Shown in pieces: positions 6,588 to 14,077 of a DNA stretch of 16,160 bases. The position numbers were made by a program, and so were the translations under genes. Positions within the stretch are counted from its first letter, which is position 1, and every line of letters starts with the position of its first letter. The notes beneath the pieces were generated by a model. The model ran no database searches and had not been told where the DNA came from. It worked only from the letters and a program-made list of their open reading frames with translations. Source of the DNA: Enorma sp964624825 (lineage in GTDB: Bacteria; Actinomycetota; Coriobacteriia; Coriobacteriales; Coriobacteriaceae); contig CAZUYD010000036.1 of the NCBI GenBank assembly GCA_964624825.1, positions 1 to 16,160 on the forward strand. Reading direction: 5' to 3'.

Positions 6588-8027
6588 TTACTTGCCAGCG
6601 AGCAGATCGGTGATGATCTTGGTGTAGTCGGCCGTGCGCACCGGGTCTGCGAGCAGCTCGACCGAGCGCTTGTTCGGCTCGGGGTTGACGGGCGTGGTGG
6701 CGTCGATGATGAGCTTGGCCGTGATGCCCGGAACCTCTTCGGTGGGGTTCAGCGGCATGCCGGCGCAGTTGGGAACGACCTTGACGTCCTTGTCGGGGCG
6801 GACGCGGGTCGAAAGCGCCCACATGACCTGCTCGAGGTCGAACGGGTCGACCACGTCGTCAACCACGATGACCACATGGCAATACGGCATGCCATGCGGG
6901 GTGGAGAGCAGGCGGAACGCAGCGCCCGTGGCCTGGCCGCCATAGCGCGGCTTCATCGAGATGATCTCGGCCATGCCGTGGGTGTACATCGCGTTTACGG
7001 CGACGACCTCGGGGAAGTCGGGCTTGAGCTGCTTGTAGATGGGTACCGACGTGTTCAGCGCCATGAGATAGTCGATCTCTGACCACGGCATGCCCAGATA
7101 CAGGTTCTCGAAGATGGGGTTCGTGCGATACGTCACGTGCGTGATCTTGGCCTCGCACTGCGAGCGCGCGCCGGAGTACGATCCGGGGAACTCGCCGAAG
7201 GGGCCTTCGCAGGTGCGGACGCGCGGAATGATGTAGCCCTCGAGCACGATCTCTGCCCCGGCGGGCACGTAGAGGTGATCGTACAGGTCGGACTTCACGA
7301 TGTCGGCCGGCACGCCGCCGTTCAGGGCGCCTACGAACTCATACTCGTTTTGCGTATAGGAGACGGGAGTCGACGCCATAAACGTCACGAGGGGCGCGTT
7401 GCCGAGCGTGATGGCGACCGGGAAGGGCTCGTTTTTCTTCTCAGCTTCCCAGAGCTGCTTGGCGATATCGTGCATGGCCAGGCACTGCATACCGATGCGA
7501 TCTTTGCCCTTGACCTGGATGCGATAGGTACCGACGTTGGTCTTATCGAAGTTGCCCGGGTCTGAGGGGTCGGCGGTAATGATGGATGCCTTCGAAATGA
7601 AGCAGCCGGAATCCTGCTCGTTGATGCGATACAGCGGCAGCAGATCGAAGAGGTTGATGTCTTCGTCGATGGTGTTTTCCTTGCAGGGGGCATCCTCGCG
7701 CGCAACGACGTTCGGCTTCACCGGGAACAGATCCCAACGACGATTGAGCTCGAAGAACTGATCCTTGGTCGAGGTGGTCTTGGGCATGCCCATCATGAGC
7801 GCATGGTTGGCCCAGGAACCATGGACGTTCGTGACGACGCTCTGACCCTTAGGATACCCCTTGATGTGGTCGAACATGACGGCCGGTCCGTTGGAGATGC
7901 GACTAGCGGCACGACCAGCGGCGCCAATATCGGTATCGGGGTCCACCTCTTCGGTGATGTGAATGAGCTGGCCCTCCTCCTCAAGCACCTCGAGGAACGT
8001 ACGCAGGTCTTGATACACCTTCGGCAT
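6588..8027 (-). CDS. bsdC: UbiD-family hydroxyarylic acid decarboxylase, BsdC/VdcC type
   Basis: This 479-residue prFMN-dependent decarboxylase resembles Bacillus subtilis BsdC and Streptomyces VdcC, which decarboxylate 4-hydroxybenzoate and vanillate. Shared stretches include GSWANHALMMGMPK, EDINLFDLLPLYRIN, VGTYRIQVKGKDRIG, GPFGEFPGSYSG, FENLYLGMPW, VAVNAMYTHG and LIIDATTPV. Putative active-site residues by comparison with Fdc1 are N164, H186 and E230 (metal/prFMN phosphate) and the triad R169, E274, E279; all are present. AGAAAGGAG lies 5 nt before the ATG. It is the first gene of the minus-strand operon, opposite the LysR gene, and is followed directly by its D subunit. The substrate among 4-hydroxybenzoate, vanillate, protocatechuate or related acids cannot be told from sequence. 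Confidence 0.93.
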   Translation of the reverse strand: MPKVYQDLRTFLEVLEEEGQLIHITEEVDPDTDIGAAGRAASRISNGPAVMFDHIKGYPKGQSVVTNVHGSWANHALMMGMPKTTSTKDQFFELNRRWDLFPVKPNVVAREDAPCKENTIDEDINLFDLLPLYRINEQDSGCFISKASIITADPSDPGNFDKTNVGTYRIQVKGKDRIGMQCLAMHDIAKQLWEAEKKNEPFPVAITLGNAPLVTFMASTPVSYTQNEYEFVGALNGGVPADIVKSDLYDHLYVPAGAEIVLEGYIIPRVRTCEGPFGEFPGSYSGARSQCEAKITHVTYRTNPIFENLYLGMPWSEIDYLMALNTSVPIYKQLKPDFPEVVAVNAMYTHGMAEIISMKPRYGGQATGAAFRLLSTPHGMPYCHVVIVVDDVVDPFDLEQVMWALSTRVRPDKDVKVVPNCAGMPLNPTEEVPGITAKLIIDATTPVNPEPNKRSVELLADPVRTADYTKIITDLLAGK

Positions 8028-8112
8028 GGGAACTCCTTTCTAGCGTCCAAAACTGCCTCTACCTTATTGTGGGACACCACCTCGCCCGTCCCGATTCATT
8101 GATGGAACAACG

Positions 8113-8131
8113 GCTTTCCCAAGAGGAAAGC
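8113..8131. promoter_or_regulatory. Perfect 7-bp stem-loop upstream of the decarboxylase operon
   Basis: GCTTTCC (8113-8119) and GGAAAGC (8125-8131) form a perfect inverted repeat around a 5-nt loop, about 86 bp upstream of the bsdC-like start codon. No T-run follows on the minus strand, so it is not a standard terminator. It may be a leader hairpin or a protein-binding dyad; I cannot tell which. Confidence 0.45.
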
Positions 8132-8139
8132 TCTACAAA

Positions 8140-8255
8140 TCCGCTAATAACCTGCGATTATTCTGTAAATTGAAACTCATTGAGCAAATATTGAATACGC
8201 CGCTGAACCATATGACTGTATAGTAGGTATATATTTGAGACTATATATTTGAGAT
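8140..8255. promoter_or_regulatory. AT-rich divergent regulatory region between lysR and the decarboxylase operon
   Basis: This stretch is strikingly AT-rich against the GC-rich genome and lies between divergent lysR and bsdC-like genes, where LysR-type regulators usually bind. TATAGTAGGTATATA (8219-8233) contains ATA-N7-TAT and satisfies the loose LysR T-N11-A dyad pattern. Several weak promoter-like hexamers occur on the minus strand (TTGCTC near 8182, AATAAT and TTATTA in 8145-8160), but none has ideal spacing, as expected for an activator-dependent promoter. The region call is firm; exact promoter positions are not. Confidence 0.55.
8228..8254 (+). repeat. Tandem 13-bp direct repeat in the divergent control region
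   Basis: TATATATTTGAGA occurs at 8228-8240 and again at 8242-8254, giving a perfect repeat with a 14-bp period. It overlaps the right half of the candidate LysR dyad. Paired regulator half-sites are a plausible reading, though the spacing is not an integral helical turn. Confidence 0.7.
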
Positions 8256-8640
8256 GCGTTTGAGGGGTAGCCGACGACGCGGTGCGCGCTCGGCCAGCAG
8301 CCGAAACGATACCGCGCAAAGCTGCGGACCTCAAAGAAGCCCGGAGTCCAAGGAGCTTATGTTGCGACCGTCCGAGTCTTTGACGAGCGCTAGCGCTCGT
8401 GACAGGCGTCCGCCACCATGGTAATCATCCGAACCTCTAACGCGCGATAGCCTCCATGGGAAGTCGTCTCTGAGTCTCTGAGAAAACCGCCCCGCAAAAG
8501 CCGCTCCTTCGGAGGCCTTCCGAGCTCTTAGAGGCCATTCGCACCTTCACAGGCCGCCCGCGCCCTCGGCGGACACCCACACGAGGGAGTCCGGGCGTAT
8601 CGTCACGTTAGGGCATGCTGCCACCGAACCGTGAAGACCG
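8256..8640. other. Non-coding stretch upstream of lysR, with an 18-bp palindrome
   Basis: About 385 bp with no recognisable gene, tRNA or mobile element remnant. The only strong structure is the perfect 18-bp palindrome ACGAGCGCTAGCGCTCGT at 8383-8400, which could form a 7- to 8-bp hairpin or serve as a dimeric protein site. It lacks a T-run. A small CTCC-TTC-GGAG hairpin lies near 8505. The stretch may be a long lysR leader or contain additional regulation. Confidence 0.5.
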
Positions 8641-8664
8641 CATGCATCGGCGAAGGAGGGTTCT

Positions 8665-9566
8665 GTGGATTTCAGAAAGTTAGAAGCTTTTCTCACCCTG
8701 GCTCACACCGGAAAGTTCGTGACCGCCGCCGAAAAACTCTTCATTTCGCAGTCCTCTCTCTCTAAGCAGATGGCGCAAGTTGAGCGAGAACTCGGCGTGA
8801 AGCTATTCAAGAAAACGCGCAACGGCATCGAGCTCACCCAAGCAGGCCAAGACTTCTACGCCTACGTTCGCAAGGCCGTACCTGAATATCAGCATGCGGT
8901 GTCTCGCCTCAAGGCGTTTCAGGACGGCTCGACCCACCCCCTCATCGTGGGGGCGTTGCCCCTTACCGAGGAATATGGATTTGCTGATTCCTTCAGTTCC
9001 TATTGGGTGCAAAACACCTCGACGGACATGCAATATGTCGAGCGCAACCAAGGGGATCTGCTCGACAAGCTCAAGCGCCGCAAGGTTGATATCGCGCTTG
9101 CCCGAATCGACTACCTCGACGATAGCTGGTTTGAGTGCCAGCCGATCATAGATGACGAGTTGACGCTGATCTGCTCGGCAAAAGACATCCTTGCTCGAAG
9201 GGATGCCGTGAAGGTTTCCGACCTGCGCGATAAAACGTTTATCTTGCTGGTCGAGCAATCGTGGGTTACCCGCAAATTCCTCGAGCGGTGCCACCAAGCC
9301 GGCTTTCGGCCGAACGCGCCGCTGCATCACAGCCGACACCGCATGATCACCAAGGCCGTTCAACAGCGCATGGGCGTCTCGGTGCTCTCGCGCCGGCTCG
9401 TCTCTTCGTTTACCCAGCCCGATGAAATCGCCTGCGTATCGTTTGACCCGCCCATGCCCTCAACGCTTGGGTTCGTCTGGCTCAAAGACGAGGAGCCATC
9501 GGATGTCGCCAAAAGATTCATGAACTTCGTGCAGCGGGACATGGAGCGCAAGATACGCGGGCGCGG

Positions 9567-9570
<4 letters not shown>
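8665..9570 (+). CDS. LysR-family transcriptional regulator
   Basis: The 301-residue protein starts with a winged helix-turn-helix of LysR type (residues about 1-62: FRKLEAFLTLAHTGKFVTAAEKL, then SQSSLSKQMAQVERELGVKLF) and has a periplasmic-binding-like effector domain from about residue 90. The start is GTG, supported by GAAGGAGGG ending 4 nt upstream. It is transcribed away from the bsdC-like operon, the usual arrangement for a LysR regulator controlling its divergent neighbours, so a phenolic acid is the likely co-inducer (inference). Its TAA overlaps the stop codon of the convergent ABC ATPase gene by two bases, leaving no room for a terminator between the two. It could instead control that transporter, but the divergent position favours the decarboxylases. 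Confidence 0.93.
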
Positions 9571-10421
<851 letters not shown>

Positions 10422-10439
10422 AGCGTACCTCCCCTGCTC

Positions 10440-11690
10440 CTACACGCGGCTTCGATCGCCCGCGGCCGAGCCGACAGCCTCGTCCAGCGCAAGCTTCGCA
10501 TCAGACGAGCTCAAGACCGGCTCCGGCTTCACGTCGAAATGCCTGGCGAACTTGCCGAGCAGCCACGATGCCACCATGGTGAGGAAGAGATACACCACGG
10601 CCGAGATGAGCGCCGTCTGAAAGTTCTGGTAGTAGATGCCCGCCACCGTGGTCGTGGCGAACATGAGGTCGAACGTGCCGATGACCGAGAGCACCGACGA
10701 GTCCTTGATGTTCACGACGAGCTCGTTGGACAGGCCTGGAATGGCGTATTTGATCCCCTGCGGGAACACGACCTTCACCATGGCCTGCCACTGCGACAGG
10801 CCGAGCGAGCGCGCCGCCTCCATCTGGCCGGGATCAACCGACTCGATGCCGCCGCGCAGGACCTCCATCATGTAGGCGGTCGAGTTCAGCGTGATGGTCA
10901 CCAAGCCGGCGACGAACGTCGACCAGATCGAGTTGATCTGCGTGGTCGTGAGGTTCGTCATATGGAAGATGCCGAACACGCCGAAGTAGATGATCATGGC
11001 CTGCACCATCATGGGCGTGCCGCGCACCACCGTGCTGTATAGCTTCGCGAAGCCCGCGCCCACGACCTTCCAGAAGCGCACGAAGTCGTTATCGGGACGA
11101 TCGATCGCTTGGATACGGCAAAACGCAAGCAGCAGCGCCAGGAAAAACGCAATGACCGTACCGAAGACGGCAAGCTCGACCGTGGTGATGAAGCCCGTGA
11201 TGAATGTCTTGCGCCCCTGGTAGAGGATGTAGAGCATGCTCTGGAGCATGTCCTCGCTCGGGCGCTTGCCCACCTCGACCGCGACCATCGCCGCGCTCCA
11301 CGCCGACGCCACGCCCATGACCACGCGGTCGACCACCAGCACCAGTGTGATCGCCCACACCGCGTACGACGCATAGCGCAGCGCGCGGCGCACACCCGGC
11401 TTTACGAAGGGGGCAGTCGTAGCGTAGGCGCGCCACCGCGCGATCTTCATCACCAGCGCGAGGGCGCTCACCACCACCCACGCGACAAGCAGATAGTACA
11501 TGACGAACTCGGCCGTGTACGCGTGGGCGAGAAAGCTCATCGCCGGGCGCGGCGAGCTCGAAAGCAGCATGCCTATGAAGGCGACGACGCTCGTGCCGAG
11601 CAGCACATACCGGTGATCGTCGAACACAAACGCCGCAAGGCGACCACGGCGCGCGCGATCGCCCTTCGGCTGAGATCCACTCGAATCCAT
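10440..11690 (-). CDS. Polar amino acid ABC transporter permease (HisM/GlnP type) with N-terminal membrane extension
   Basis: The C-terminal part (about residues 165-385) is a standard amino-acid ABC permease. It has the TTVELAVFGTVIAFFLALLLAF start, the VVRGTPMMVQ motif, and the EAA loop EAARSLGLSQWQAMVKVVFP (291-310) that contacts the ATPase. The first 160 residues are extra: about three predicted membrane segments (about 28-45, 63-82, 107-128) with a basic N-terminus. Typical family members have 215-250 residues, so 416 is long. CAGGGAGAA lies a few nt before the ATG. A 156-bp gap with a hairpin separates it from the binding-protein gene upstream. Confidence 0.9.
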   Translation of the reverse strand: MDSSGSQPKGDRARRGRLAAFVFDDHRYVLLGTSVVAFIGMLLSSSPRPAMSFLAHAYTAEFVMYYLLVAWVVVSALALVMKIARWRAYATTAPFVKPGVRRALRYASYAVWAITLVLVVDRVVMGVASAWSAAMVAVEVGKRPSEDMLQSMLYILYQGRKTFITGFITTVELAVFGTVIAFFLALLLAFCRIQAIDRPDNDFVRFWKVVGAGFAKLYSTVVRGTPMMVQAMIIYFGVFGIFHMTNLTTTQINSIWSTFVAGLVTITLNSTAYMMEVLRGGIESVDPGQMEAARSLGLSQWQAMVKVVFPQGIKYAIPGLSNELVVNIKDSSVLSVIGTFDLMFATTTVAGIYYQNFQTALISAVVYLFLTMVASWLLGKFARHFDVKPEPVLSSSDAKLALDEAVGSAAGDRSRV

Positions 11691-11781
11691 GGGATTCTCC
11701 CTGTATACCGCGATTGTCTATGGAGCCGTCCGGCGAACGTCGGCGCTCAGCTCGGCCAACGCTGGCCGGCGCCCTGCCTTG

Positions 11782-11815
11782 CACCGGCTGGCAATCCTAC
11801 CTATCCCAGCCGGTG
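11782..11815 (-). repeat. Intercistronic stem-loop between binding-protein and permease genes
   Basis: CACCGGCTGG (11782-11791) and CCAGCCGGTG (11806-11815) form a perfect 10-bp stem around a 14-nt loop, about 33 bp after the binding-protein stop. No T-run follows. By analogy with other ABC operons it may stabilise or end part of the transcript so that binding protein is made in excess (inference). Confidence 0.65.
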
Positions 11816-11847
11816 ATCTGGCTCAGGCCGAATGACAATCCATCATC

Positions 11848-12792
11848 TTACGCCGGCTGGCGATCCATGCACTCGTTCCACATCTCCTGGCGCTCGTCCT
11901 GCGAAATGCCGGCGATGATCTCGTTGATCTGCTCGAGGATGTCCTCTTGCCCCTGAGCGATGGCCGCGTTGTCGGGCATCTCCGAGCCGTCGAATGCATC
12001 GGTCATGTCGAGCTCGACGAAGTCGGGATAGGCCTCGAGCAGGCTCGGCACCGAGAGCTCGGAATAGGTGATGATGTCGGACGTGCCGCTGGCAAGGCTC
12101 TCGACCACGGCCGGAACCGTCTCGCCCGGCGTCATGTGGTTGATATCGGCCACGTCGGCAATCTGATCGATGACGTCATCGAACATCGTGGCGGCCTGGC
12201 CCATGATCGACGCGCCCTCAAGCTCGGCGAAGGTCGTCGCGCTCGCATATGCCGAGTCCTCGGTGGTGATGAGCACGATGTCATCGTCGATGTAGGAATC
12301 GGAGAAGTCGGCGGAATCGGCGCGCTCAGGCGTCACGGACATGCCGGCGCACACGATGTCGATCTGGCCGTTGTTGAGCGAGTCGATGAGCGAGGAGAAA
12401 TCGAGCTTCACCGCGACCGGATCCATGCCCAGTCCATCGGCGATGATCTTCGCCACCTGCACGTCATAGCCGTCGGCATAGGCACCGTCGACGTTCTCGA
12501 TGGGGATGGTGTACTCGGACTCCTCGGAAACCTGCCAGTTGTAGGGCGCGTAGGCCGCCTCCATGCCAACGCGCAGGGTCTCGCCGTCGCCGAGCACGCC
12601 GGTGCCGGCGGTATCGGAGGTCTCATCGGCCGCGTCATCGGTGCTGCCAGAGCTCTCTGCAGCGGGGCCACATCCGGCGAGGAACATCATGCTCCCCATT
12701 CCGACTGCGGAGATGCCCGAAAGCTTCAGGAACTTGCGGCGCGAGCAGCCGACAGTCGATAAATCCGTAGAGATGGGGGTGCTTTCGCTCAT
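11848..12792 (-). CDS. Amino acid ABC transporter substrate-binding lipoprotein (SBP family 3)
   Basis: The 314-residue binding protein captures an amino acid outside the membrane. It opens with a Tat-like signal SRRKFLK (17-23), a hydrophobic stretch and lipobox LAGC (C41), then an acidic Ser/Thr linker, so it is probably a Tat-exported lipoprotein. The SBP_bac_3 domain is clear: LRVGMEAAYAPYNW near its start, and SVTPERADSADFSDSY, whose Arg normally binds the ligand carboxylate. The start at 12792 has AAGGA about 7 nt upstream. A longer frame from 12855 is rejected because it would run through a leader hairpin and displace the signal. It is the first gene of the SBP-permease-ATPase operon. 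The ligand is undetermined. Confidence 0.93.
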   Translation of the reverse strand: MSESTPISTDLSTVGCSRRKFLKLSGISAVGMGSMMFLAGCGPAAESSGSTDDAADETSDTAGTGVLGDGETLRVGMEAAYAPYNWQVSEESEYTIPIENVDGAYADGYDVQVAKIIADGLGMDPVAVKLDFSSLIDSLNNGQIDIVCAGMSVTPERADSADFSDSYIDDDIVLITTEDSAYASATTFAELEGASIMGQAATMFDDVIDQIADVADINHMTPGETVPAVVESLASGTSDIITYSELSVPSLLEAYPDFVELDMTDAFDGSEMPDNAAIAQGQEDILEQINEIIAGISQDERQEMWNECMDRQPA

Positions 12793-12842
12793 GATAGATC
12801 CTTCCCTGATGTGTTGTGTAAACCCCTTCCGCGCGCGCAACC

Positions 12843-12863
12843 GGAGGGGACCCATTCCCCTCC
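12843..12863 (-). promoter_or_regulatory. Hairpin in the 5' leader of the binding-protein gene
   Basis: GGAGGGG (12843-12849) and CCCCTCC (12857-12863) form a perfect 7-bp stem around a 7-nt loop, about 50 bp upstream of the start codon. It could influence mRNA stability. No T-run follows and no known riboswitch is recognised. Confidence 0.45.
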
Positions 12864-12905
12864 CCCTTGCAACCTAATGCGAGAAAGTTCCGCGCACAAC
12901 CAGGG

Positions 12906-12935
12906 AGAATAGCGCAAATGCATGCATTGCGGCAA
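12906..12935 (-). promoter_or_regulatory. Candidate promoter of the amino acid ABC operon with nested operator palindrome
   Basis: On the minus strand TTGCCG (12935-12930), 18 nt, then TATTCT (12911-12906) resembles a SigA promoter, with a leader of about 107 nt. A perfect 12-bp palindrome AATGCATGCATT (12917-12928) lies inside the spacer, where a repressor would block RNA polymerase. A second inverted repeat, GTTACA-N4-TGTAAC, lies 14 bp upstream of the -35 at 12949-12964. Confidence 0.45.
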
Positions 12936-12948
12936 GCTGTGCAGGCAT

Positions 12949-12964
12949 GTTACACGCATGTAAC
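12949..12964. promoter_or_regulatory. Inverted repeat GTTACA-N4-TGTAAC, candidate operator
   Basis: A perfect dyad with 6-bp arms and a 4-bp spacer, just upstream of the candidate ABC-operon promoter. Its form fits a dimeric regulator site; the regulator is unknown. The gap it lies in (12793-13041) shows no gene. Confidence 0.45.
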
Positions 12965-13041
12965 GCATATACCGTGCGAAAACGTTGCACCGCGCGCGGA
13001 AGAGCGTGGCGCTGCGACCGAGCGCGCCCCACACGAAGCGC

Positions 13042-13929
13042 CTACAGCAGCGTGACCGTGAATGAGCGGATGTCCACGGCGCCGGGATCGAGTATCGTGA
13101 TGTTGCGCTTGTGCTCGAGCACATCGTCCTCGGTATCGAGCGTCGAATGCCCCGTCCAGGGCTCAAGCGCCACGAAGGGCGCATCGTTTGCAGCGCTCCA
13201 CACACCGAGGTACGGGAAGCCCTCGAAATCGACGCGCACGCCATGCCCCGATACCCGGCTCCGCAAGGTCACGGTGCTCTCGGGCACGTGCTCGAACATG
13301 ATGGTGTCGCAGGCGAAGAGCTCGTGCGTGAGCGGGAGCACCGCGGAATTCGCGACGACCGGCTCCGTGCGCGCATAGGAGAAGAGGCCGTCGCCGCGAA
13401 GCTCGGGCATCTCGTAGCTCCAAGGGCGCGCGAACGCGAGCTCATAGTCATCGAAGCGCTCGCCCATCGTGCCCGGCGCGGGCACGTTGAATGCCGGATG
13501 CCCGCCCACCGAGAACGGCAGCGGCGTCTCGCCCGTGTTTTCGACCCGAAACGTCTGCGTGAGGCGCGCCGGACTCGCGAGCTCGTAGGTAAGGTTGAGG
13601 CGGAACGCGAACGGGTAGGCCGCGCGCGTCTCGGGCGTATCGGTGAGCTCGAACGTGACCGACGCGGCGCCTTGCTGCACGACCGCATGGTCAAAGTCGC
13701 GCGCAAGGCCATGGCGACCCAACCGCACCGCGCCCGCGGCAGAAGTTGCGCGCCCGGCGCGCAGCGTGCCGACGATGGGGAAGAGTACCGGCGCGTGCTT
13801 GTTCCACCAGGCGGAATCTCCCTGCCATAGGTATTCGCGACCGCCGAGCGCCAGGCTGGTGAGCTGCGCGCCGCGCCGGTCAATGCGCGCGGCGAGGTCG
13901 CCGGCCGAGATGGTAACGAATTCAGACAT
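13042..13929 (-). CDS. Aldose 1-epimerase family protein (LacX/YeaD-like mutarotase)
   Basis: Members interconvert alpha and beta anomers of sugars or hexose phosphates in the cytoplasm. The 295-residue product has the expected catalytic positions: H73 in RHGLARD, H144 in VGGHPAFN, and E256 in ALEPWTGHS. Length fits the LacX/YihR-like branch (about 290). The start at 13929 is preferred because GGGGT lies about 6 nt before it; an upstream in-frame ATG at 14019 would place a strong hairpin inside the coding region. It stands alone between the EF-G-like gene and the ABC operon. The sugar substrate is unknown. Confidence 0.9.
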   Translation of the reverse strand: MSEFVTISAGDLAARIDRRGAQLTSLALGGREYLWQGDSAWWNKHAPVLFPIVGTLRAGRATSAAGAVRLGRHGLARDFDHAVVQQGAASVTFELTDTPETRAAYPFAFRLNLTYELASPARLTQTFRVENTGETPLPFSVGGHPAFNVPAPGTMGERFDDYELAFARPWSYEMPELRGDGLFSYARTEPVVANSAVLPLTHELFACDTIMFEHVPESTVTLRSRVSGHGVRVDFEGFPYLGVWSAANDAPFVALEPWTGHSTLDTEDDVLEHKRNITILDPGAVDIRSFTVTLL

Positions 13930-13981
13930 ATGCACCCCATATCTTTCGAGCCAGCTTCCGGGCGGGCGGCGCCGGCAACAC

Positions 13982-14015
13982 AGGCGCCGCGGGTGAGCAA
14001 CCTCCCGCGGCGCCT
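13982..14015 (-). terminator. Probable terminator hairpin after the EF-G-like gene
   Basis: AGGCGCCGCGGG (13982-13993) and CCCGCGGCGCCT (14004-14015) form a perfect 12-bp, very GC-rich stem with a 10-nt loop, starting about 63 bp after the EF-G-like stop. The sequence following on the minus strand is only TGTGTTG, a weak T-tract, so it may terminate imperfectly. Confidence 0.65.
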
Positions 14016-14077
14016 TCAATCAATATCGTCGTTCAAACCCGGATGCGCTCAAAGCCAGGCGCACCCCACGCGCCGCG

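Noticed and set aside
12793..12855. Upstream ATG at 12855 as start of the binding protein
   Set aside because: It would overlap a leader hairpin and put 21 basic residues before a good ribosome binding site and the signal sequence at 12792.
13930..14019. Upstream ATG at 14019 as start of the aldose epimerase-like protein
   Set aside because: The extension would span the terminator-like hairpin at 13982-14015 and is Arg/Pro/Cys-rich with no family match; the start at 13929 has a better site.
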